DNA of 64,000 nucleotides from Stratiolaelaps scimitus (lineage: Eukaryota > Arthropoda > Arachnida > Mesostigmata > Laelapidae). Location: positions 8,556,001-8,620,000 of the forward strand of contig JABWDB010000008.1 in assembly GCA_019614645.1 (NCBI GenBank), written 5' to 3'. Position 1 is the first letter of the stretch. Each line of letters opens with the position of its first letter. The notes under the pieces were generated by a model. The model was not told the origin of the DNA. It searched no databases and saw only the letters and a program-made list of their open reading frames with translations. Below are positions 21,700-33,829 of the stretch, piece by piece. The translations under genes were made by a program, and so were the position numbers.

Positions 21700-24600
21700 A
21701 GCCCAGCTAACCGAAACGCGAGTACACATAACGATGAGGGGCCGGTAACAATATATAAGAAATAGTGAGTGGCCAGCCAAGCCGGAGAGGCGGGCACATC
21801 CATCGAGGCAAAAAACTCCACAGCTACAACAACTTTGCAAGACCGATGAGAATACACGGGCGGACCCAGACGTAGCAGGCTACTCTATCATCACTCGCCA
21901 GTATCCCTCTATAAAGCCCACGCCCGTTGCAACACCTCCTCATCTGAGACCGCTCGAGAATTGCGGTGATTTGATTACAATCATATAATACAATACGAGC
22001 CTGTGTGCGGGTGTATGGACATATAAACATGGAGACGGTTCATGACAGGTGTATAGCACACTGTGGCGATTATGTGGATCGACTCCAATGTCGATCGACT
22101 ATACGAAATGTTATTGAGTGGCAACTTGTAAAAGGAAACCGCTGTAAGTCCCTTATCATATACGCTACTTGATGAGACTCCCTAAAGCAGTGACTCCCCC
22201 GTTGATTATTCTAACGTAGGTGCGTCTATGCACTGGTTAAATTTCACGATATCCCCTAGTGCTCATTCGCAATCGCGACACGCGTGCGCAAATATAATAT
22301 TAGCCGGCTCACTGAATAGCATCGCGCTACGCTAACTATGGACATCCCCATGCGAACGTCATATTGCCATTGTCACGTCTACCAACGTGCACCAGGGAAC
22401 GATGCGAGAGTAAATCCGTTGGGTTCGCGTCCCGTCACGATACAATGCTAGGCAGCAGGCTATTGGTAGTCCCAAGGTGTCACCCCAAGGCGAGATAAAA
22501 AGGCGGACGCCGTAACACGAATTTGAACGATAGAAATGTATAATGAGATGAAGGCCAGTTCAGAGGAAAGAGAGAAAAAAGTGCCTTCAATCATTTTCGT
22601 GGGATTTTCGCAGGCGACACGCCTACTCCAGATTGGCCAACTGAGGCGTTGCGACTCCCATTGCATTCAGCAGCATCTCGCCTGGCATATAGCACCAGCA
22701 GCCGTAGGCCGGCATCTTTTCACCGTCCCAAGGGAAGTCCATCTGCAGGTTCTTTTTAGGTTCGATTTTCCTTTTTCTACGCGTCCGTCTCGGCCTGCAC
22801 AGGATGTTCTCCTCATATCACGACCACCGTCGTCGTTGCATGCTGATTCTATAGCAGCAATGGAAATATAGGACCACAGGGGAGGAGGGAAACGACAGGT
22901 AGGCTCTGTTTGCTTGAGGGCGCGCGTCAGCCATGTGACATCGAGCCCACAGCAGCTACAGGGTGCTCCGAACGACGCGTTGCGGTTGGCCTTAATATAG
23001 GATTTATTTTTTCTCAGATTTTCCTTGGCGATTTTGCAGCCGGTTCCACAGTGCTCGGTGTGCAGTAACAACGCAACCGAATTGCATCGGTTTCTTTCTT
23101 GACCTTGGCATGTGTAACATGTTACCTATTCCACCGCGTCGGGCAGGCCAACGGGGACACATACGGGGAGACCGAGGGACGGACGAGCACAAACGGAACG
23201 GTCCAATGTCGTGGAAATGAGAAACGTGAAAGGCCCCTTTTTTCCTTGCCTTCTAGGTCCCGCTTGAATGGTTCCTGGTGCCTGGTGGCTCTGTGCACCT
23301 CTTCGCAATTTCGGTTTTGCTACAATGCTCCGTCGACCATTCGAATCCGCTCCCGCACCCATGAACTCCCTCTCTCGCTCGTCCGTTGCCGTGCATTTGA
23401 GTCGCAGCCCTGATGCCGGGAATTTGGGTGTAGTGTCGGATACGTAGGCCATTCTCAAAATCTAAGATCTCTCCTTGCCCAACTCTTGCTCAGGTCGTTC
23501 ACGGGAGGAAATTTTTGTGGTTCGTTTCAGTCGAAACAGCGGACAATTAGGCGAACCCAAGCTTCAACTCTGGCAAGCAGGTAGGCAGGACGGCCGGCCG
23601 GCTAGCCGCTTTAGCCTGATGCTGTCGCATCAGGCCAAAGCGACCCCAACCGTTAGCCGCAGCGATGTCAGACAGGACAAGAGGACCAGTTATGATCACT
23701 CAAGACCACACGATTCAGGCCATCAGGGACCGACCAGGCGCTGGGGCGGTGTCGGCGATGGTGCATCAGTTACGAGCTCCGGATGTACCGCGACTGTACG
23801 ACGGGAACTGTCATGAAACTCGGAAAACTTGCGCGAGTAAGATGGCCACCGCTGTCGGAGTTTTTGGTGCCTCATCCAATTCTGGAACACAAATACGGCG
23901 GCTTTGGTAAAGAGGGAATCGCACGCCATGACGACGTTGAATTGTTGTCCTGGCCCACCGACGCCAAAGGGAGTAAAAATAGGTATAGCTGGTTGATGCC
24001 AACAGCATAGTGGGAGAAAATATTGTCTCTGGGGAGGAGAACGCTGATGGGTGAATAGTAAGGCCAGAGTAAGGCCAGAGAATAACAACGGCGACAATCT
24101 AGAGCACAGAGACAATGGCGCGATGGGATGACCTTGAGAAGCATAGGTGACCGTTGAAAAAACGCCATTGGGTGTGAGTTCTGCGTGTGTTAATGAACTC
24201 GAACTTGGGGGCCCGACGAGTTAAATAATTCTAGCGGAAACATTTAACTCCTACCAGCGAATCGTCCAGGACACAGCTTCAGGCGTGCCATAAAGGCAAC
24301 AACCGCCTTATGTCAGACAATACTCGACAATTTTACGACTGTACCCTGACTGATGAGACGGCAAAAAAATCAACACGAAATACTGTATAGATTACTGAGT
24401 AAACCGTTTCTGATGCTGTGTTACATCCGTCAGTGTGAACATCGCAAAGATCGAATTGAGCTGAACGGACACCGCAATAAAACGAACCCACCACTGTCAA
24501 GACGACACGTCCGTAAGTAGTAAAGTCAGCGTTTTCCTTATTTCTAAAATCTGCCCAAGAATCTATCTGCCCAGCCCCATTTCGAGCGAGATCGGCAGTC

Positions 24601-27600
24601 ACAACACTCCCATAGCATCGGACACCGGCTGGGTTACACTAGTACATAAGTGTTCCAGGATAGTGGAGTTACATATGAAGGGAAATATCTGGCTTAGGAT
24701 TCGCCTACGGGATATTATCTCAGCGGGCCTTATATTCCCCCATCTCATATATTTTGCTGTAGTCAATTATGCATCAGGCCTTCAGCTAGAGAGCTAGTGG
24801 CCCTGAGGCGTGCCAATCGCAGCTTGAGACGGGTACTCTTCCATATAGCACATAGAGGGCGGCGTGCGGTCCGAATCAATAATGCTCGCCATGAGAGTTG
24901 ATGGTTAGGCCCCAACAACGGGTTTTGTTCGTGTCCTGCTTCTGCTTCTGGTAAATTTTAGCGGCGTCGACATTCATAGAGGCGTTGCGGCTGCTGTTGT
25001 TCGAGTGAGCTTCTCTGAGCTGATGTGCCCGTATCTTAGAGATTCGCCGATCCATACATCTGTCATACATATACAATCGTATAATCATAGATATACATAC
25101 ACTCGTATGCGTCTTACGGCCTCATACTTGAACAACTCTACTAGCTGGATCATCGAGTACAAAAAATTATCTAACCCCCCGTATGGTTGGCTGCTTCGGA
25201 AGGTCGCTATGGGCCGACTATTTGGCAGGCTTGAGTCCTCCAAGCGACCCCCGAATCAATGAAGTTCGGGGTGTTGGCTGAAGGGTGATTGATCCCTGTT
25301 CCCCAACCCTACTTCCTAGCCGGAACGTTATGCTGATTCGTGTCTCCTTAGGCTAAACAGTCACCCCTGGGGAGAGTCCTCTAAGAGCTCGATAGAGGAC
25401 GGCAACAGCTATGTTTCCTTATGCAATAGGGAAACTAGCATTTGCGTGGCTACGAAGGAACAGGAGCTCCTTGAGGCGAGGACTCGACACTCAAGCCGCC
25501 AAGATGAGGCGGAACGGGACAGGGCAACAGGACGTAGGCCACCAGCTGTACGGCAAATCAGGCCGATCAATGACCAATCCAAGCTTCGAAGGGAAAGCGG
25601 TATCTTTCAAGTTTCATACCTGCAAGCGTACGCGCCCCCTCCCACTCCAGTTCACCTTTGCTCATCGCCCTACAGGGTGCATCTCCATAAGAGAGCCATT
25701 AGGATCCAGCCCTCTTCTAGGCCTGCTATGAGATACGAATGCTCAGACCGGAAGCACACGGCACAACGAAGCAGCGAGCGGTAACCACGCGCACTGGCAG
25801 CCACGGAGGAACACGAAGACAGGGCCCCAGGCAAACTGCACGACCCCACGCCCACACCGCTTCACGGCTGCTACAAACAGCGGAGGTAGCAGCAATTCAC
25901 CATTTCCGGTGGCGCAGACAGTCCGGTTGCTGGCGAGATCCGAGATCCATCCACCTCGTTCCTACTGCTGTGTGTGCTCCTCAGCTGCCCCCTCCCCCGC
26001 CTCTCGGCCTCGCACCGCGTCGTCGCTGATGCTGAGGTAAACGTCAATATTTAAGTTGCTCGTTCGACGATCAACTCGCAATGCCGCAATCGAAGACACG
26101 GCTGAAATGGATGAAGGCGGCCTGTGGTGGCGTGCTACGAGACGAACTTGCTTTGCTTTTCGCGCCGTGGGCTTGGGCATCGGTAGCTACGGTAGACGCC
26201 AAACATTGAGCACAGCGACGACTGCGCACCTGCATTGTAAACATATATGTGACGCCAACCCGACGACGCTAAAATTGGTAAAATTCACGTTGACTGACAG
26301 ATACACGATTGCTGTCTGCAAACCTATTGTAAGCAGTGATGTAACAGCAAACCTGCAAACCGTGACAACCGAGTCAGGCTAGCGAGGCGTTTCGAAAATA
26401 TTCTAAAAAACTAATCCAAAAAAAAACTGTTGTAGTGGTATGCAATATACTAAATACAGTAACTCCATTGTTAACTATGTTTCAGTGCAATGGTACATAG
26501 CCATTTGAAGGTGACACTTGATGACTACGAAAACAAATAATCATTACAGTGTGCCCTGTTGACAGGACAACTGGACAGACTCGTCTAGTAAGCTCACTAG
26601 TGGTACAAATCACTCTGAGGGTCCAGAATTAAAAATGTCGTTTATATGTATACCATAAATATTTCATTGGATTAAGGCCAATAACCGGCGAATAAAATAA
26701 ATTCATATATAGCTTCCATACATATTTTACGACTTCCTAGAATTTCGCGATTCCCTGGCACCTCTAAGGATCTTTAAGTGGTTACCCAGTACTTATTTTT
26801 GGCTTGTGTCATCTTTGGATGGCATTTAATGAGGATTGTATTATTCTGCATGCTCGCCCGACGTCGGACTGATATTATAGGCCCGAATGGTAAGTATATA
26901 AGATCAGACACATCAACAGTATCGACATTGGCTATAGTAGTGGAACACGGCCGGGAAATAGCCACGCCAGCTTTCTCCCCAGGGCCGACGCTGATTCAAC
27001 GGCCAAGCTCCATCAACCCGCCGTATTTCCGACAGCCCAACATTCGCTGTTCGACCAACGGCTGCCTATCCACCGTCCAAGTGATAGCTTATTGCCATCT
27101 TCGCTCTTTCACTGCTGCTTCGACTCTGTGAAAGGCAGGCTCACACCTGCAGGCTTACCTGCACTGCAGTTGCGGCTTGACTGGCTGGCGTCTGAGCATT
27201 TCCCACCAGCGCTGGCAGTATAGTACTAGTAATACCACTACCACTGTTAGTGCTGCGGACGTACTGCTTGTTCGATCTCATACTTCGTACGAGAGGAGGC
27301 GGGGGGAGAGGGAGAACAGCTGAATGGAGAAGGTTTTGGCCGTCAAAGAGCCCAGCCGATTTGTTCCCGTTTTTCGCCCGATTGAAGGGCCATGTTCGAT
27401 GGTTACCACCGAATCTGTCATATAGCTCGTCGGCAACGGTGTACGGTCGTACGGGCGCGAGTCGGACGGCTGAATGCTGACGTTTCCCTCCACCCGCAAC
27501 ATTGCCTGGTTGGTGGTGACTGCCTCCTTCTCTGCCGTGTTGCCCTGCTTAGCGAACGAATCGTGCTATCATTATCGCTGCTAATGCAAACGCCTGCCGC

Positions 27601-28400
27601 ATCCGACGTTCTCGTCCTGTGGTCAGGAGAACGTCGCTGTTGTCCGTCCGACGAGAAGAAAAAACGGTAGGAGAACACCGGCAGGGTAGAGCTCGGCAGG
27701 GCGAAAGAGGTCCCCATTAGAATCCTTGGCGACGGAAGGATGCACCCCGCCAGAGAGAGGGGATGGGAGATAGAGAGGTTCCTGCCGGCCCGATGTTCTA
27801 ACTCAAGGCGAGGCAAATGTTGTCCCTACTGCCGAACACTTCGGGAAACGAGCGGACTGTGGGTTAAAACGCTTGCGATAAGCAGGCACCGTGGACTACC
27901 GACCGCTCGCCCGGCGACCGCTCTGTGGAGGATGCTATTCCCGCCGATGTGGTCTTACGCGGCTGGCTGGGTCCTCCTCTTTTTGTGCTGCCGCCATAAT
28001 CTATTCGAGAGGAGTGGTGATAGACCCGTGAGAGATAGAGAGAGAGAGACGAAAAAAAGAGAATAGATTCTGGCTTTAGGCGATGCGGCCAGGTGGTGCT
28101 GTCTCTACGGCTGCTCCTGGGGAGCTATCGCGGATAACAGGAAAACGTGCCATTGCAATCCTCCCCGACTGACCTGCTGCTTCGTCTCAACAATACGCGG
28201 GCTCAACCGGTGGGGGGGGGGAAGGGCGTCTGTCATTGCATCTATTATAGATATATATATATATAAGCCACTGACTGTGTGACGGATGTCACTAGTACAC
28301 AGATCAAAGACTGCCGAAACAGTAGCAGAAGCACCGGCAGCATTCAGTTCCGTTTTCCTATTGCTTGCAATGTTTACTCAGTGGATTGCCTGCCGCGTTC
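21700..28400. other. Non-coding stretch, nothing firmly recognised
   Basis: A short direct duplication (AAGGCCAGAGT) lies near 24.06 kb. An open + strand frame of about 155 codons at 25318-25785 is rich in Arg, Gln and Glu but has no recognisable domain. Microsatellites are scarce here apart from 28250-28265. A T-arm-like TGGGTTCGCGTCCCGTC near 22.42 kb lacks the rest of a tRNA. No gene call is justified. Confidence 0.45.
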
Positions 28401-28401
28401 C

Positions 28402-28490
28402 ATGTTCACTGGCTTGCTGGTGGTGGTGGTGATTGCGTCCTGGGTGCACGGTCAGGCTTCGCTGTTACCGCCAACCAGCAGGGCATGCTG
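28402..28490 (+). other. Possible first coding exon with a signal peptide
   Basis: From ATG at 28402 the frame gives a 15-residue hydrophobic segment (MFTGLLVVVVIASWVHG) ending in a plausible signal-peptidase site, then about 12 polar residues. A GTAACT donor follows at 28491. No partner exon was found, and such starts occur by chance in sequence of this length. Confidence 0.2.
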
Positions 28491-28498
28491 GTAACTTC

Positions 28499-28523
28499 AT
28501 TCTCTCTCTCTCTCTCTCTCTCT
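28499..28523. repeat. (TC)n microsatellite
   Basis: A pure 25-bp TC tract just after the candidate donor at 28491. Confidence 0.95.
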
Positions 28524-28529
28524 AAGCCA

Positions 28530-29621
28530 AAATGTCGAAAGTCGCCGAGAAGGTGGCATCATCTTCGATTGATTTCAGCATTGATTTCTACGGCTGCACA
28601 CACCAACTCTGCGCACACCGACCTATATCCTATCGTGCTACTTTATAACGAACCTAACGATGCTCCATCGTTGACATCGATATTGGAAGGCAGCGCAAAT
28701 GATGGCCCAACGCAAAAGCGGACACTGCTCCGACAGAGCATGTGGGACAGGTGGCTAAATCCAGATTACTGATCTGGCGTACTCATCGCTGTGATGTAAG
28801 CGACCGGCGCATCGCAATAGCCACGGGCTACCATTTGAGTGGACGGCTGTTGCCAAGACTTCACGGTTCTACGGTAGCTCGGCTATAACTAACTAACCAC
28901 AGCTACCGCATATCGGCAACCTACGCCAACCACAGCCAGTCGCAAACCATAAACGGCGCGCGACTTCAATAAGTACTCACCCTAACCTGTGCCCCCGGAG
29001 ATTCCCAACGTTGCAGAAGCCTCTCGTGGCAGGAAACCCTCGAGGGAGACGGGCGGGCTTGGCGTGTCATGACGTGTGTTTATTGTTCGTGTGCGCGCAA
29101 GGGTGTCTACGTCGCCTTTGCCGCCCCCGCCGACGGCAACGCTACCACCACCACCACCATCTCCCCCGCTGTAGCCCAGCGCTGCCTTCATCTCTGTGTA
29201 TATAGCAGATGATGAGCTGTTTCGTACGGTCGTTTTCCTCTGTTGTCGTTGTGTGCTACGGCTACGGCGGTATCGTATGGAATAGCGGCAAAAGAGAGGA
29301 CAACTCGAACGGAGCGGACGAAGAGGTGAACCGAAATTGGGCCGACATAGTAGACGGCATGGAGGAGGAAGGTAAAAGCAGAGGGCCACTCACGCAGCGC
29401 AACCAACTGTCATTGCCTTGTCGATAAACCAGTTTATGTACAAGAGCAGCAGCAGCAGCAGCAGCAATAGGAGTAAGCTGAAAAGAGAGCCCAGCTGCCT
29501 TAACATAACCAGCCTCCCTGTGCAGCGTAGGCCCTCAAACAACGCGCTGCCTTGCAGCGTCGTGGCGGCCAGCGACAGCGAAGAGCCCCTGCCGGCGCTC
29601 AAGCGAAAAAGCGCTAGAGTG

Positions 29622-29660
<39 letters not shown>

Positions 29661-29746
29661 CGTCTGTGTGTGATCCTTCTAACGGCATTACGACCAGGCA
29701 TTACTGCCTTTAGTCGACTACATGTGTGCCACGTTCCTTGCTATAT

Positions 29747-29799
<53 letters not shown>

Positions 29800-30441
29800 A
29801 GAGAGGGAACACGAGTGGCGGCGGTAGATCTCAGTGGACAAGGGATATTATGGGCTTGCCGGGACGGCCTCCTCAGGGACAGACATTCTAGTATTCTTCC
29901 ATGATGGCCGGAGCATTTTCTCTTCTAGTTTTTCTCTTTCTATTCGACGCATCCGGACGATGGCCAATCGGTCAGAGAGAAAGGTCCTCGAATCGTCTTG
30001 CCTCCTTGGTTCCGTTCAGGCGAAGCGAGGGACAGAGGGTAGATGAGGGCATATGAAACAGCAATACGCCCTTCACATATTAAACTAGAATGCAGCAAAC
30101 GTAATGGCAGCTCGTGACACGCCTATCCCATCGATAATGAATCCAAAACACGAATGTATATTTGTACGTGTAGACGAATTGTCTGAATTTGTTGTTTCCA
30201 CAGTGTCCAACGTAGCCCCATCAATGAAGGCGATCGCTCATACATAGACCAGCAGGCAATTCCGATTTCTCGCCATATGCGTCGAAGTAGCCGAAGAGAA
30301 TGAATAGGCGAATCTATCTCTATACAACTCCATTGACACTATGGGTACCCCAGGAGTACAGTTGCTCTGTGTAATTTGAGCAGCATTCTTCTGACAGAGT
30401 GCTCAGCATTCTTCCGTTGGCCGGTTCGGCTACTGTTGCTG

Positions 30442-30477
<36 letters not shown>

Positions 30478-31849
30478 GTGATATAGTGCGGTTGTTAATG
30501 ACCATTGGTGTCTCTTCCTAAACAACGAACAGCAGAAGGAGACAAGGACGATTGTCTAACTGGCCCAGCACGTATCTACGGTATCATCGTATCTGCTGGT
30601 GTTGCCGATAATGAGCAGACGGTGGCTGTTTACTGTTTGGCGATGTAGCAGATTCGCTTTGCTAGCGGACCTGCTGTCGAATACCGGCACATCCGTTACG
30701 CGCTGTCCCTTCGCTGTTGTCAGGCGGCCAGGCCAATCCAAGGTCGTTAATACATGACCTCGATGTTTCCTCACCGTGGATTGTGTCGTTCTTGCCCCAT
30801 CTGGATGTCAACCTTACGTTGCCTTATCGCCCATTGGACGCCCGTTACGGTGGACAGCTAAGGTAGCACCTATCGCACAGCAGAAAACTAGCCCGCCCCT
30901 GAGGTGAAGGCAGCCACGCGCATCGTGTGCGCGCTTCGATGTGTGCCACTGGCCAGAGCAACGTTTACTGCTGCACTATAAATGACGAGGGGTGTGCGCG
31001 GCAGCAATCGTCGTCGTGGCTCGCTGTCAGTGTCGTTGTTGTACTCGGGCCCACTATGGACATGCGCACGCACCTCACCACGGTCCGGAGGCCACGTCGA
31101 GAACGAGTAGGAACGATTATCAGAAAGCAGCGTTCAACGTTGAGCAGTCGTTATCGTGTGGCCGCTGTCGCCGCGACGGCAGGCGCCCACCGTGACGTTC
31201 CTCGACGCCAAACATCTACACCCCCTCCGAACCCCGTGAGACATTCACCTTCTGTCCGCTACCACCGCCGCGCCATTGACAAACGAGCAGGGTGAGGACA
31301 GGCAGGATTTGTGCTGCTAGCACGATTGACACTCACAGTTGAAATATTCGATGGGAGTGGGAATACTGACAGTGTCCTGCTGACAACGGGTTCAGGGAGT
31401 GAGAGGAATAATGACATTTTCCGTTGGTATCGTTTTCCCTGGCATATACCTATTCTATTATAGGCGTCCCTCTTCGTTCTCGCTGCCAGCCGGCGATAAC
31501 CCATCTCCTTCGGCGGGGGGGGGGGGTCGCGGCAGGTTTTTGTCAGTGGTATGCACGTGGGAAACACTGTTATAGAAACTCGATCCACGGGAACGATCCG
31601 AAAAAAGTCGGAGGGCGTCGTTTCACGTCGCTTGTGGGCGAGGAGATGCAGCGACCACCGATCGAGACGGTTAGAAGAATGGCAGAGACCGCATCTTTGT
31701 CCCACAAACGAATCTGTACGGGAACAGCGTGTAGGAGCCAACACAGAGGCTGAGTCGAGGCTGCAGTAATGCGGTACAGTGTTATTTATGGCCAGGATGG
31801 CAGGGGCTCCCGTAAGCGCCAGGATATGTGAGTCTCCAAGAGGAAATAA

Positions 31850-31891
<42 letters not shown>

Positions 31892-33600
31892 TTAGTCTAT
31901 AAGCACGACCGACTGATTGGGAATTCCGCCGGCAGACGAATCGAAGCTGAAAGCAAGGCCTATGCGCACACGCTCACATAAATTTGGTACGGCTCCTTAA
32001 TGAGTTCTTATTAATATATAGCTAGCTACTAGAGGCCGCCTGCTACAATGACCACTAAATGCTCCAATCGAAGTGTACCACACCAGCCAGTCATCATTGC
32101 TGTGCTTCCATCACATAGGCATAGAAGATACGAACTCAAGTGAATGCGGCTCCGTAAGTCTCCCTGTATTTGTGCGAATGGCAGCGAGATCGATCCAACT
32201 CCACTTTGGGCAGCCGATACGATCCTTGCGCTCAGGAATCACTTAAGCATCGACACCGTCGATAGATGATGAGTCCGACGCCGGTGGCGCCACCGCTACC
32301 GTGACGGCGATTTCTTGCTCCCGGTCAAGAAATATCCCGGCGAGCCTAACGTCCAACGCTAAAACGAGCTATACCCGCCGAGACACTGTAGACCAAGCAG
32401 ACATGGCATGATCGTAGCCTAAAGGCCCACACACCAGACGCATCCACATCGACCTCTGCGTTTCCGTCTGCCTGTTTGTGTTGTCCAGTATGCTGCACGC
32501 AATTGTAGCTCGGCTCTCCCGTCTTAGTGCTTTGCCGTTAGTGCTTAGAAGTTTACACCTGCTTGTACACCTGTAGTATTATACAAGGAGGAGGGAAGGG
32601 CGAGCTGGCCAACTGGCTGCTCGCACAAACCGCCACGTCAGCGTGATACCGAGAAATGAGAACGGAATTCGTATGATTTGTTTGGCCCGTACGCGCGTCT
32701 TTGGATAAAAGGCTTCGATGAGAACTCGCGCATATACACGCGCGCAATCCCACACATCATATATTCAAACCGGTAGACAGACGAACGATAGCAGGAGTGC
32801 AACGAGGTCGACGAACAACGCGGATCTCGCGGCGGAGATCCAGGCGCGGAGGGGGAGGCTCGGTGTCGATGGTACAGTGAGGTGTATTTTCGCCGAACAG
32901 GCAGCTGTCCCATAAGGAAAAAACGGAACCGATCCTAGGAAACGCGAAACAACGTCATTAGCAGCGTTCGATTGAGGCACGAAGCCCCCGACACGCAGCC
33001 CGGCCAGGCCAAGCTCGTTCGGCGACCGGCTGACCAAGGCAATTACTCCGTTTTGTGCTTAACACTCATTGTATAGGGTGCTACCGTTGTGTGGAGAGCC
33101 AACTGTAGCTGTTCGCATGACACAGGTTCGATCACTTGCTTGTGCAATATAAACGAGTCACATATATCTATTATGTGGCACATATTGTTTCATGAGAAAC
33201 TCTTGTTTATTTTGCAGCCAGATAGAGAAGTGTGGGTATGTACATATGAACTGTATAATCTAGCTCCTCATCCGTTGGTATTATTAGTGTTACACATTAT
33301 TTGTATTGGACGTGTATATGTGTATGTGGATCGTCATTCTTAATATAATGATGAGCTTCGTTTGAGCCTGTATGGAAACCCTCAGGTACTTCAACTTTGT
33401 TGCTATCGATTTTCATTGGTGGAGAATTAATTGACGAAGATGTAATTTAGTTGGCATATGTATGTACATTGACAGAGTTAGAAGGCTTAGCCGAGTAGTG
33501 CAATAGCTATTTTTATTAAATATTATCATCATCGTTCTCATCATAATCGCCATTACGATTCGAGTCACTTGGCAGTGGTGCCTCTGTCTCGCCTAACAGC
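28530..33600. other. Microsatellite-rich non-coding stretch
   Basis: It holds (AGC)7 near 29445-29466, (TA)n at 29623-29657 and 29742-29796, (AT)n at 30445-30474 and 31853-31888, and a G run near 31.52 kb. Long frames around 29.4-29.9 kb are partly Ile-Tyr translations of TA repeats. No gene or RNA gene was recognised. Confidence 0.55.
29623..29796. repeat. Paired (TA)n tracts
   Basis: Two TA tracts of about 35 and 55 bp (29623-29657 and 29742-29796) flank an 84-bp unique segment. Being self-complementary, they could fold the segment between them into a large loop. Confidence 0.95.
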
Positions 33601-33602
33601 AC

Positions 33603-33824
33603 CTGCTCCACTTTTAGCTTCAGCTTTCCCGTTGGCGTCATCAAGCAAGGCTGGATGGTAGTTGTAGTTGTTGTTGTTATTGTCGTCGTCGTCGTCGGCT
33701 GTGGTTGTGGCGGTGGCCAGTGTCGTGGCCACAGCCTTGCGCCTTGCTTTGCCTGATAAATAGTAATTGAAATCACACGGCTGACCGCTCCTCACGCACC
33801 GAACCGCGCAAGGGTCCCTATTCT
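33603..33824 (-). other. Possible internal coding exon with a cysteine motif
   Basis: On the minus strand a pyrimidine-rich stretch ends in CCCCTATTTAG at 33825. The frame that follows reads DPCAVRCVRSGQPC, a C-x3-C-x6-C motif, then FNYYLSGKARRK with a basic cluster, and later an Asp/Asn run encoded by trinucleotide repeats. A GCAG|GTGCTG donor would end the exon at 33603. The composition is more protein-like than the surrounding frames, and DPCAxxC recalls the cysteine-rich region of ADAMTS-type proteins. No partner exon was found and the part after the motif is low complexity. Confidence 0.22.
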
Positions 33825-33829
33825 CTAAA

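Noticed and set aside
22415..22440. T-arm-like TGGGTTCGCGTCCCGTC suggesting a tRNA
   Set aside because: No A box or acceptor stem could be placed around it, and it does not share the SINE body.
29418..29891. A 157-codon + strand frame
   Set aside because: Its centre and end are (TA)n read as Ile-Tyr, with an (AGC)n Ser run at the start; simple repeats lack stops in this frame.
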